Positions 8,001 through 13,989 of a stretch of DNA of 14,691 bases are shown in pieces. The number at the start of each line of letters is the position of its first letter. The stretch's first letter is position 1. Under the pieces are notes generated by a model. That model was not told the DNA's origin. It searched no databases and worked only from the letters and a program-made list of their open reading frames with translations. The position numbers and the translations under genes were made by a program. The stretch spans positions 185,001 through 199,691 of the forward strand of contig JACKGW010000008.1 of NCBI GenBank assembly GCA_020631815.1, read 5' to 3'. This DNA is from Planctomycetota bacterium. GTDB taxonomy: Bacteria > Planctomycetota > PLA2 > JAEUHO01.

Positions 8001-8259
8001 GCGTCTCGCTCAGACCCGTGCGGTCCACGCGGTCCTGGATGACGGCGATGGTCTCCGTGACGACTTTGTCGGGGTCCTTGTCGGCGGCGATGCGGCCGGC
8101 CTTCTTGGCGCCCTCGATGTCGAGCGAGAAGCGCAGCGTCGTGCCGCCCTTCAGGTCCTGACCCAGGTGGATGCCGTTGGCGACCCACGCCCAGGCGAGC
8201 AGCGCGGTGACCACGAAGATGATCCCGAAGCGGCCCTTGATCTCGGTGGATTCGATCAT
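5041..8259 (-). CDS. secDF: Fused protein-export membrane protein SecDF
   Basis: SecDF is the inner-membrane RND-type auxiliary factor of the SecYEG translocon that uses proton flow to pull exported proteins outward. SecD and SecF form one chain of 1072 residues. SecD half: first membrane helix at about 12-28, LGQDLKGGTTLRF at 32-44, a periplasmic domain to about 335, then five helices with GMAVDANILINER (397-409; D401 is the expected proton-pathway Asp). SecF half: helix 513-531, DFTGG at 542-546, a periplasmic region of about 300 residues (535-835), then five helices with GYSVNDTVVVFDRIREN (906-922; D911) and R944. Two extra hydrophobic segments follow at about 1024-1060. The typical SecF periplasmic domain is nearer 100 residues, so 580-830 looks like an insertion, including an acidic Pro/Ala-rich stretch near 675-690. 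The start ATG has GAGG about 6 nt upstream. It is in an operon with yajC. Confidence 0.97.
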   Translation of the reverse strand: MIESTEIKGRFGIIFVVTALLAWAWVANGIHLGQDLKGGTTLRFSLDIEGAKKAGRIAADKDPDKVVTETIAVIQDRVDRTGLSETQILPLGQDRFQISLPATAEGQAESVVGVVTQLGDLKFRIEARPDEDYGGGDDGSRPPRLATESVWAGKTADSFVTFKRAEIERWRSARAAGEPYMPSNPRYYLVKAKGTDGTSESHFHVLEEPQNDTDRQIGGTILTDPRVGIDPNNNQPVVLYEVKKEWQNRFGEWTGTNLYLPMAIVLNDEYWSAPRINGKLTDTVQITLGTGSRADLEKEAKQLVTVLQTGSLKIQPHLESENRVGASLAGESRDRGLLAVGVAFLLVLLFMIIYYRGSGLVANFALLLNIVLLVGFLSFFKAVLTLPGIAGIVLTLGMAVDANILINERVREELRAGRNLRRALSEGYDRALSAIIDANVTSLITAIFLYQFGSGPVRGFAITLALGLLVSMFTAIYVTRTIFEWAMQRGWIKSMSMWGSGEPAKYDWVKLRRIFVPISVIGIVFGLIEFFSTDRYTLYDVDFTGGYRVTASFGSATSVDDVKKALQEQRTVNVQHREFDANGDPVVTDVPVVMGPFTSAEVLSVGNEQRAADIKVQRLFDDETRSTVNVTEDDKSAAFQSYLAEVLKDRLLPPWIQKGPEPYRHAAPPAPEGEDPADGDVAADPMADLDGGAYLRMTLLDPDGVLSADQLQKLLETDFPHWVEEDGRQVPKAPADVSLQRYVMVKEVSGAAAGTRTYDIWIRTASSTGQTLPTSPEELRRRLGDYLGSEGFRAALKQRLLTADGTAPDTIQVRASQPFPSNDVVGSTVARKLKDDAMVALLLSLIGIIIYIAFRFKSKAMGFSAVLCLFHDVAATLGFVAVANQLGWVDAKINLAMVAAFLTLVGYSVNDTVVVFDRIRENRGKRPDLTPEIINLSINQTLARSIKTSATFLLVCLALFAFNYGQRNVLEGFSFLLILGSIIGTYSTVAISSPLLLYLPWLWKRIGGFAPKGQLVTKLLTNPATLILVPVAAVLYAAWWVAYAVVAFLIGLALFIPWAMSPEADAGGATTA

Positions 8260-8279
8260 GGTGTCCTCGAACGATGGAG

Positions 8280-8312
8280 GTGCGACGCGTCCTCGCGGGA
8301 TCTGCGTCGCAC
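8280..8312 (-). promoter_or_regulatory. Inverted repeat in the secDF leader
   Basis: A perfect 9-bp inverted repeat, GTGCGACGC (8280-8288) with GCGTCGCAC (8304-8312), has a 15-nt loop and lies 20 nt upstream of the secDF start codon. It falls between the small upstream ORF and secDF. A second dyad (ACGACG 8345-8350 / CGTCGT 8363-8368, with GAGAC/GTCTC inside) lies further upstream in the same 173-nt leader. In mRNA these could modulate secDF translation or act as an attenuator; this is inference. Confidence 0.4.
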
Positions 8313-8432
8313 GACGGGTTGCACCGGCCGACGAACGCGATCAGACGACGAGACCGTCTCGACGTCGTGCGCGTCCGCGTGAGCGCGAGGGAAGCGGGCT
8401 CGGCCGGAATGGGAGCGCCGCCTCCGGTCGCG

Positions 8433-8768
8433 TCAGAGCCGTCGCGCCTCGTTGGGCGCGCGGCGCGGCGGGAGGGCCCGCGGGCCGAGCGTGACCTGAC
8501 CAAGCTCGCCAGGCTGCGCTGCGGCGAAGCCCGTCTGGGCGTCGCACCAGGGCAACCACGGAGCCGGCGGAACGACGCGACTGATGCGTCCGAGCTCGGC
8601 GAGCACCGTGGCGGTGGCTTCGCCGGCCGTGGCGCAGCACTCGTCCTGCGTCAGCGTCTCACCCGGCACGAAGAGCAGGCAGAGGGGGAGCGCAATCGAC
8701 AAGCCCAGCACGGCCAACAGGCCAGCCCGCTGGCAAGAGGGGGTGCGCTCCGGTCCGCTCACGGGCAT
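8433..8768 (-). CDS. Hypothetical membrane-anchored small protein between yajC and secDF
   Basis: I do not recognise a family. The 111-residue ORF has strong third-position G/C bias, as in true genes here. It lies 73 nt after yajC and 173 nt before secDF on the same strand. Residues 15-34 form one hydrophobic segment preceded by an Arg (R14), fitting a signal sequence or N-in anchor. A segment with ECC (43-45) and WLPWC (71-75) follows. The C-terminus is rich in Pro/Arg and contains RALPP (97-101) and RAPN (103-106), ending EARRL. A small exported protein encoded just ahead of secDF with a RAP-type C-terminus recalls Sec-monitoring arrest peptides (VemP; ApdA/ApdP/ApcA with RAPP/RAPG). The resemblance is in layout and motif only. 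No clear Shine-Dalgarno is seen. The ORF could be non-coding leader, which keeps confidence moderate. Confidence 0.55.
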   Translation of the reverse strand: MPVSGPERTPSCQRAGLLAVLGLSIALPLCLLFVPGETLTQDECCATAGEATATVLAELGRISRVVPPAPWLPWCDAQTGFAAAQPGELGQVTLGPRALPPRRAPNEARRL

Positions 8769-8841
8769 GAGCCTACGGGGGCGTCGTACGCCGGGACGAG
8801 CAGAACCCGGCCCCAGCGGCTGCCCGGAGGGCGATCCAGCC

Positions 8842-9207
8842 TCAGGAGGCGCTGTCCGAGGCCGTGTCCCCGCCGCTCGAGCCGTCCACGACCTGCCAGA
8901 CGGCGGCCTTGGAGAAGCGGATGCGGGTGTTCGTCTTGTCGTCCACCTTGAGCGTGACGGTGTCCTCGTCCACGCCGACGACCGTGCCGTGGATGCCTGC
9001 GTTCGTGACGACCTTGGCGCCCTTCTGCAGGTTCTTGAGCTTCTCCTCGCGGGCCTTGCGGTCGCGCGAACCGGGCCGGAGCACGAGGAAGTAGAAGATC
9101 AGGAAGACGATCAGGATCGGGAACAGCATGCTGCCCAGCGGGCTGCCTGCGGGGGCCTCGTCCGCGGCGAGGACGGGAAGGGCCAGGGCGGCGAGCACGT
9201 CGGGCAT
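8842..9207 (-). CDS. yajC: Preprotein translocase subunit YajC
   Basis: YajC is a small single-pass inner-membrane protein that associates with SecDF and the Sec holotranslocon. The 121 residues begin with an Ala/Leu-rich N-terminus. The membrane helix is at about 27-44 (SMLFPILIVFLIFYFLVLRP), which is the family signature. A basic stretch SRDRKAREEKLKNLQKG follows, then the conserved KVVTNAGIHGTVVGVDEDTV (65-84) and a C-terminal beta region. The ATG at 9207 is chosen because TTGGAGG lies 5 nt upstream, an ideal Shine-Dalgarno. The frame stays open much further upstream, but only antisense to mnmA. It is first in the operon leading to secDF, which supports both calls. Confidence 0.95.
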   Translation of the reverse strand: MPDVLAALALPVLAADEAPAGSPLGSMLFPILIVFLIFYFLVLRPGSRDRKAREEKLKNLQKGAKVVTNAGIHGTVVGVDEDTVTLKVDDKTNTRIRFSKAAVWQVVDGSSGGDTASDSAS

Positions 9208-9324
9208 GGGGACCTCCAAGGCCCGGCGCCGGGGGGCGCGCGGGGCGGCGTATCGTAGGCCGTCCGGGCCCGACGGCCCCCCCAGGGCCGTGCCGATCCG
9301 TGGCAGGCCGTTCGGAGGACCTCC
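9208..9324. promoter_or_regulatory. Divergent intergenic region between yajC and mnmA
   Basis: These 117 nt separate the yajC start (minus) from the mnmA start (plus), so promoters for both genes should lie here. They are extremely G/C rich. The only A/T-richer hexamer is TATCGT at 9251-9256, which could be a -10 element for mnmA, but no convincing -35 accompanies it. Shine-Dalgarno sequences for both genes flank the region: GGAGG for yajC on the minus strand near 9213-9217, and GGAGG at 9314-9318 for mnmA. Confidence 0.35.
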
Positions 9325-10410
9325 CTGCGCATCTTGGCGGCCCTTTCCGGAGGCGTGGACAGCGCCGTGGCCGCCGCGCGACTCGTCGGCGAGGGCCATG
9401 ACGTGGTTGCGGTCCACCTGCGTACGGGCGTCGAAGCCGAGGGGGCGGCGGCCGGCGGGGCGCGCTCGTGCTGCGGCATCGACGATGCGCGCGACGCACG
9501 CGCCGTGGCCTCGGCCCTCGGCATCCCGTTCCACGTGGTCGACGCCCGCGAGGCCTTCTCCACGGTGCAGAGCGCGTTCCGGGCCGACTACGAGGCCGGG
9601 CGTACGCCGCTGCCCTGCGTGCTCTGCAACCGCGACGTCAAGCTGGGACGCCTGGCCGACGTGGCCGCGTGGTGTGGCGCACGTGCGGTTGCCACGGGGC
9701 ACTACGCCCGCCGGGCGCCGGGTGCGCGGGGGCGCTGGCGCCTGCTCGAGGCACGCGACACCGCCAAGGACCAGACGTACATGCTCTTCCGTCTGGACGA
9801 TGCGCAGCGCGCGCTGCTGCGCTTCCCGCTGGGCGACATGACGAAGGCCGACGTGCGAGCCGAGGCCGCGCGCCTGGGTCTGTCGGTGCACGACAAGCCG
9901 GACAGCCAAGAGCTGTGCTTCCTGCCGGCCGAAGGCGGTGTGCGGGCGTGGCTGCGCAGCGAAGGCGCAGACGTGGATCGCCCCGGGGACGTCGTCGAGG
10001 CGGGGCGCGTCGTGGCGCGCCACGAAGGGGCGCTCGGCTTCACGCGCGGCCAGCGCCACGGCCTGCCTGCACTCGGGGCACGGCGCTACGTGAAGCGTGT
10101 GGACCCATCGACGGGGGTGGTCGAGGTCGCGCCCCGCGACGAGCTGCTCGCGTCCGTGGTCGAAGCGCGTGATGCCGTTTGGATCGAGGTGGGGGACGCG
10201 ACCGAGCTGCGCGGGCCGGTTCGTGTCACGGCGCGCATTCGCCACGCGGGGCCACGCGAGGCCGGTTGGCTCGAAGCCACCTCGGCGACGTCCTTCCGCG
10301 TGCGCTTTGACACGCCGGTCTTCGCGCCAGCAGCAGGACAAGCGCTGGTCGCCTACGTCGGCGGCGCCGTCTTGGTCGGCGGCACGGTGGAGCTGGGTCC
10401 GCAGACCTGA
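9325..10410 (+). CDS. mnmA: tRNA-specific 2-thiouridylase MnmA
   Basis: MnmA adenylates and thiolates U34 of tRNA-Lys, -Glu and -Gln in the cytoplasm, using persulfide sulfur. The ATP-binding PP-loop SGGVDS is near the N-terminus. A CC pair precedes GIDDARDARAVASALGIP, typical of the family. The catalytic-Cys region TPLPCVLCNRDVKLG contains C98/C101, and the second Cys is in KPDSQELCF (C188). ATGHYAR and GFTRGQRHGL follow. The only in-frame start candidates after the upstream stop at 9256-9258 are CTG 9325 and TTG 9334. CTG is chosen because GGAGG at 9314-9318 is 6 nt before it, and because it restores the RIL residues of the first beta strand (RILAALSGGVDS). From TTG the spacing would be 15 nt and the strand clipped. 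The protein has 361 residues from CTG and 358 from TTG. The gene is monocistronic by layout. Confidence 0.94.
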   Translation: MRILAALSGGVDSAVAAARLVGEGHDVVAVHLRTGVEAEGAAAGGARSCCGIDDARDARAVASALGIPFHVVDAREAFSTVQSAFRADYEAGRTPLPCVLCNRDVKLGRLADVAAWCGARAVATGHYARRAPGARGRWRLLEARDTAKDQTYMLFRLDDAQRALLRFPLGDMTKADVRAEAARLGLSVHDKPDSQELCFLPAEGGVRAWLRSEGADVDRPGDVVEAGRVVARHEGALGFTRGQRHGLPALGARRYVKRVDPSTGVVEVAPRDELLASVVEARDAVWIEVGDATELRGPVRVTARIRHAGPREAGWLEATSATSFRVRFDTPVFAPAAGQALVAYVGGAVLVGGTVELGPQT

Positions 10411-10555
10411 CGGCCCGCTCACTCGGGCGCAGACGCAAGCGTGACATGGGGGGCGCAGGGGAGACACCTCGACGGCGCGCGCGAAGAGACCTGCGCGCGC
10501 ATCGTGGTGGCTCGGCGCCTCCGTCACGCGGCGTGACGATGCGCGTGGCGAGTCG

Positions 10556-10581
10556 CCCGAGCCCTTCGATCAGGGCTCGGG
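10556..10581. terminator. Bidirectional stem-loop between convergent mnmA and HU gene
   Basis: A perfect 10-bp stem, CCCGAGCCCT (10556-10565) with AGGGCTCGGG (10572-10581), has a 6-nt loop. It sits 17 nt past the HU-gene stop. Two further dyads lie on the mnmA side: GCGCGCGC at 10475-10482/10493-10500, and CGTCACG/CGTGACG at 10522-10538. No T-runs follow any of them. The position between convergent genes makes termination or 3'-end protection likely. Confidence 0.55.
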
Positions 10582-10597
10582 ACGCGCGAGCCGTGTG

Positions 10598-10867
10598 TTA
10601 CAGGCGATCCTTCAGGGCCTTGCCCGCCCGGAACGTGACGCCCACGCTCTCCGGGATCTGGATCTTCTCCTTCGTCGCCGGGTTGATGCCCGTACGGGCC
10701 TTTCGCACCGAGCGACGGAACGTGCCGAAGCCCAGGATGGCGACGTCGTGGTCCTTCATCAGGCCCTCGCTGATCGCATCCGTGACCGCGCCGAGGGCGC
10801 GCTCGGCTTCAGCTCGGCTCGAGCCCAGGTTGCGCGCGACCGCCTCGATGACCTCCGCCTTGTTCAT
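10598..10867 (-). CDS. HU/IHF-family DNA-binding protein
   Basis: This is a histone-like nucleoid protein that binds and bends DNA as a dimer. The 89 residues match the family length exactly. The N-terminus MNKAEVIEAVA fits the dimerisation helices. GFGTF is at residues 46-50, and the DNA-binding arm is RKARTGINPATKEKIQIP (55-72) with P63 at the intercalating-proline position of HU. The C-terminal FRAGKALKDRL matches the family F-x-x-G-K-x-L-K signature. GGGAGGTGCC directly upstream of the ATG is a strong Shine-Dalgarno. HU versus IHF subunits cannot be told apart from this alone; the N-terminus looks HU-like, so no symbol is given. It stands alone, divergent from the VWA gene. Confidence 0.93.
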   Translation of the reverse strand: MNKAEVIEAVARNLGSSRAEAERALGAVTDAISEGLMKDHDVAILGFGTFRRSVRKARTGINPATKEKIQIPESVGVTFRAGKALKDRL

Positions 10868-10989
10868 GGCACCTCCCGAGGACCCCGAGAATCCGGGGCC
10901 GTGCCCCTGAATGGTGCCCGAAGCGGCGGCCCGGGGCCACCCCGAATCCGATCCGCCCGGCCCCGGGCGCCCGTAGCCTCTCCGGGAGC
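10868..10989. promoter_or_regulatory. Divergent intergenic region between HU gene and VWA gene
   Basis: These 122 nt must hold the promoters of both flanking genes, but I see no convincing -35/-10 pair. A near-perfect palindrome, CGCCCGG-CC-CCGGGCG at 10954-10969, lies about 20 nt before the VWA-gene start. It could be an operator, although in such G/C-rich DNA it may be chance. Confidence 0.3.
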
Positions 10990-13989
10990 GTGTCCGGCCC
11001 CGCCCCCTGGCTTCTGCGGATCCTCGTCCTCCTGCTGCTCGGAGCGGCGTGGTGGGAGCCCCACCTCTCGGGCGACCTCCCGGCCCCCCCTGTCCTCGTC
11101 GTGGACGTCTCGCGCAGCACGGGGGCCCGCGTAGGGGCCCCGCTCCCGGCCTTGGAGGTGGCGCCAGAGCGCTACTTGGTCGGGGCGGAAGTCCTGCCCA
11201 TGCGGGGCCCGGCCCGAGACCACGAGGTCGACCCCGGGGCCACGCGCCTGGCTGCGGCCCTCGGGGTCGTCGCCGCCAAGGCTCCCGGCCGCGACGTGAT
11301 CCTGCTGAGCGACGGGCGCGCCACGGACGCCGGGGCCGAGGCCGCGGCCCGCGCGCTTGCCGCGGCCGGCGGCCGCCTGTTCACCGCACCCTCGCAGCCC
11401 CCGCCCCTGGATGCCGGGTTCCTCCGCGCGCGGGCCCGACGGGAGGGTGCCGAGGTCGTCGTCGAGGCCACGGTCGCCAGCGCGACGCGCGGCACCGCCG
11501 TCGTCCGCCTCTCGCAGTCCGGCCGCCCCGACGTGGCTCGCGCGCCGCTCACCCTGGTGCCCGGCGGCCAGGAGCGCGTGCTCCTCGTCGATGACGCTCC
11601 CCTCGCGGCGCCGTACACGCTGGTCCTCGAGCTGGCCGCTGGCACGCCCGACGACGACCCCGGCAACGACCGCCTCGTCGTGGCGCCCCCCGTCGGCCAG
11701 CCGACGGTGGTCCTCGTGGGCGACCTGGAGGCGCCGGATCCCCCTCCCGCGGGCCTCGTGGTTCGCGTGGCCGCCACACCCCGACCCGAGGCCTGGGCTG
11801 GTGCCGACGCGCTGGTCCTCTCCAACCTGCCCGCGGCCTTGCTCGAGCCGCACCGCGCTGCGCTGCAGCGGCATGTGGCGGGGGGAGGACGCATCGTGTT
11901 CCTCGGCGGGCCCGACGCGGGACGCGCGGGCGGGTGGTCGGGTAGCGACGTGGAGCGCACGCTGTCGCCTTTCGTGGTGCGTCGCGCGCCCGACACGCGC
12001 CGCGCGTGGCTCGTCGCCTTGGACCGCAGTGCCAGCATGGCGGAAGGCGCGCTGGTGCACGTGCGAGACGCCCTGCGCGCGTTCCTGCGCGCGCTGCCGA
12101 CCGACGAGCGCGTTGCGGTCCTTCCGTTCTCCGGCGTGCCCGATGCGCAGCTGCTGGCACCGGGTTTCGTCCAGGGCGGCGACGTCGCCGCGCGCGAGAC
12201 GCTGGAGGCCTCGCTCGACGCACTCGTCGCGCGGGGGGATACCGACCTGCTCGCGGCCGTCGAGGCTGCCGCCGATCACGTCGCGGGGGAGTCGGCCGAA
12301 GAGCGGATCGTGCTCGTCCTGGGTGACGGCGACCCGGATCGCCCTTCGCCCGGCGATCCGCGTAGTGCCGCCGCGGCACTGGCTCGTGCGCCCGCGCGCC
12401 TGCTCGCGTTCCTCTCGCGCGTCGAGGTCGCGGCGCAAGCGCTTGTGCCCTTGGCACAGCGCCCGGACGACGTCGCCGTGCTCTCCGATCCCGCGGCGAT
12501 CCGCGCGCGGCTGGAGGCGTTCACGGCGCAGACGCGCGGAGCCGAGGACCGACGCCAGGGCCCCTGGGAGGTCCTTCCCGGTGCCGAGGGCGCCCTCGGC
12601 ACGTTGACGTGGCCGCGCTTGTCGTGGCTCCACGACGTCGAGCTGCAGGACGAGGCACGCCTGCTTGCGAGTGCGACGCGAACAGCGGGCGCGCCTGCGA
12701 CGGCGATGCTCGCCGCGGAGCGCACCCTGGGGGCGGGGCGTGTGCTGGCCCTCGCCTGGGGACCTGAAGTGGAGGCGGCCGGTCGTCCGCGGCGCGACGC
12801 CCTCACGGCACTCTGGCCATGGCTCGCCGAGCAGGCGGCGCGCGCCACGGTCGGCCAGCAGGCCGACTTCGTCGGGGACGACCTCGTTCTCGTCCGCCCG
12901 GCGTGGGCCGGGGCAGGGCGCGTGGACGTGCTCGCCGCCGACGCTGGCCCGGACGCCCAACCACTGGCCGCGCTCTACGAGCAGGCTCCGGGCCGCTTCC
13001 AGGGCCCTGCGCCCACGACGGTGCCAGAGGCCGGGCTGCGTGCCCGCGTGTCCGGCGTCCGCGGCGACGTGCGCCTGGACGTGCCCGCCCTGCCGCCGCT
13101 GGAGAGCCGCGGTGTGGGCGTGGACGTGGCGCGCCTCGATGCCCTCGCGGAGGCCGGTGGCGGCGTCCGTCTTGCCACGGCCGCGAGCTACCGCGCGCGC
13201 GATGTCCTGCCGGGTGCCCCGCTCGCGCCGTGGCTCGTCGTGTTCGCGCTGCTCGTGCTGGTCGTGGAACGCGTCCTCGCGACCCGCAGTCGGCGTGACG
13301 CGCACGCGACGCAACCACGGCAGCATGCCCCCGCCGTGTCGCGCACGCGAACCACCTCGCTGCCCTTCCTCTTGGCGCTGACGTGCGTCGTCGCCGCCGC
13401 GTCCACGACCGGCTGCCAGACGGCTCCTTCGGCGAACGCACCGCGGGTGGAAGGCAGCGACTATGCGCCGCCCCCGGGCGAGGGCGACCGACCCATCTAC
13501 CTGGGTACGGATCTCATGCAGCAGCGCGTGCAGGAGCGCTTGGCGGCCGCAGCCATGGCGAACGAAGCCGAGCGGCAGCGCATCGCCATCGAGCTCCTGC
13601 GGCTTGGCGAACCGGCCGTGGCGCCGCTGCTGGCGGCCTTGAACGACGGCGACCCGGGCGTGCGCGTTCTCGCCTGTTTCGTCCTCGGCCAGCTGCGCGA
13701 CGCGCGCGCGCTCCCAGCCATCGCCGAGCGCCTGGAGGATCCCGCCCAGGGCGTCCGCCACGAGGCGGCGACGGCCCTGCTGCGCAATGGCGATCGACGC
13801 GGTCTCGACGTGCTCCTCGCCGCCTTGGAAGACGGCGACTGCCTCGTGCGGGCCCGGGCCATCCAGGTGTTGGAAGAGGTCACGGGCGAGACCTACGGCT
13901 ACGTGCCCAACGGTCGCGCCGAGGATCGTGCTGCCGCGATGTGCCGGTGGCGTGCGTGGCGTGCGCGTACGGACGCCGCGACCCGATGA
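10990..13989 (+). CDS. Membrane protein with two VWA domains, GATase-like domain and C-terminal HEAT repeats
   Basis: This 999-residue protein has no assigned role. A membrane helix at about 8-22 is followed by a first VWA-like domain with a full MIDAS (DVSRS 39-43, T85, LSDG 107-109). A Rossmann/GATase-like domain spans about 238-330 (HVAGGGRIVFLGG 295-307, GGW). A second VWA domain has DRSAS 345-349, GDTD 416-419 and LGDGD 444-448. A beta-rich region runs to about 740, then a membrane helix at 746-763 with an Arg-rich cytoplasmic end. Residues 783-809 then look like a lipoprotein signal with lipobox STTGC (C809). HEAT-like repeats cover about 855-965, and a GYVPN and WRAW tail follows. The VWA-GATase order is known from BatA-like or ChlD-like membrane proteins. 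GTG 10990 is the only start near the N-terminus; GGGAG lies too close to be ideal. The ORF may be two genes fused. Its stop overlaps the next gene (ATGA). Confidence 0.8.
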   Translation: MSGPAPWLLRILVLLLLGAAWWEPHLSGDLPAPPVLVVDVSRSTGARVGAPLPALEVAPERYLVGAEVLPMRGPARDHEVDPGATRLAAALGVVAAKAPGRDVILLSDGRATDAGAEAAARALAAAGGRLFTAPSQPPPLDAGFLRARARREGAEVVVEATVASATRGTAVVRLSQSGRPDVARAPLTLVPGGQERVLLVDDAPLAAPYTLVLELAAGTPDDDPGNDRLVVAPPVGQPTVVLVGDLEAPDPPPAGLVVRVAATPRPEAWAGADALVLSNLPAALLEPHRAALQRHVAGGGRIVFLGGPDAGRAGGWSGSDVERTLSPFVVRRAPDTRRAWLVALDRSASMAEGALVHVRDALRAFLRALPTDERVAVLPFSGVPDAQLLAPGFVQGGDVAARETLEASLDALVARGDTDLLAAVEAAADHVAGESAEERIVLVLGDGDPDRPSPGDPRSAAAALARAPARLLAFLSRVEVAAQALVPLAQRPDDVAVLSDPAAIRARLEAFTAQTRGAEDRRQGPWEVLPGAEGALGTLTWPRLSWLHDVELQDEARLLASATRTAGAPATAMLAAERTLGAGRVLALAWGPEVEAAGRPRRDALTALWPWLAEQAARATVGQQADFVGDDLVLVRPAWAGAGRVDVLAADAGPDAQPLAALYEQAPGRFQGPAPTTVPEAGLRARVSGVRGDVRLDVPALPPLESRGVGVDVARLDALAEAGGGVRLATAASYRARDVLPGAPLAPWLVVFALLVLVVERVLATRSRRDAHATQPRQHAPAVSRTRTTSLPFLLALTCVVAAASTTGCQTAPSANAPRVEGSDYAPPPGEGDRPIYLGTDLMQQRVQERLAAAAMANEAERQRIAIELLRLGEPAVAPLLAALNDGDPGVRVLACFVLGQLRDARALPAIAERLEDPAQGVRHEAATALLRNGDRRGLDVLLAALEDGDCLVRARAIQVLEEVTGETYGYVPNGRAEDRAAAMCRWRAWRARTDAATR

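Noticed and set aside
9208..10527. A long minus-strand frame that would extend yajC upstream to 561 codons.
   Set aside because: The extension is antisense to mnmA, and the yajC start at 9207 has an ideal Shine-Dalgarno sequence.
10864..13761. A 965-codon open frame on the minus strand opposite the VWA gene.
   Set aside because: It has no recognisable domains and an Arg/Gly/His-rich composition typical of antisense frames in high-G/C DNA. The plus strand has VWA, membrane and HEAT features.
13383..13985. An upstream extension of the 181-residue lipoprotein to 382 codons.
   Set aside because: The extension is an out-of-frame shadow of the HEAT region. The lipoprotein signal peptide begins exactly at ATG 13986.
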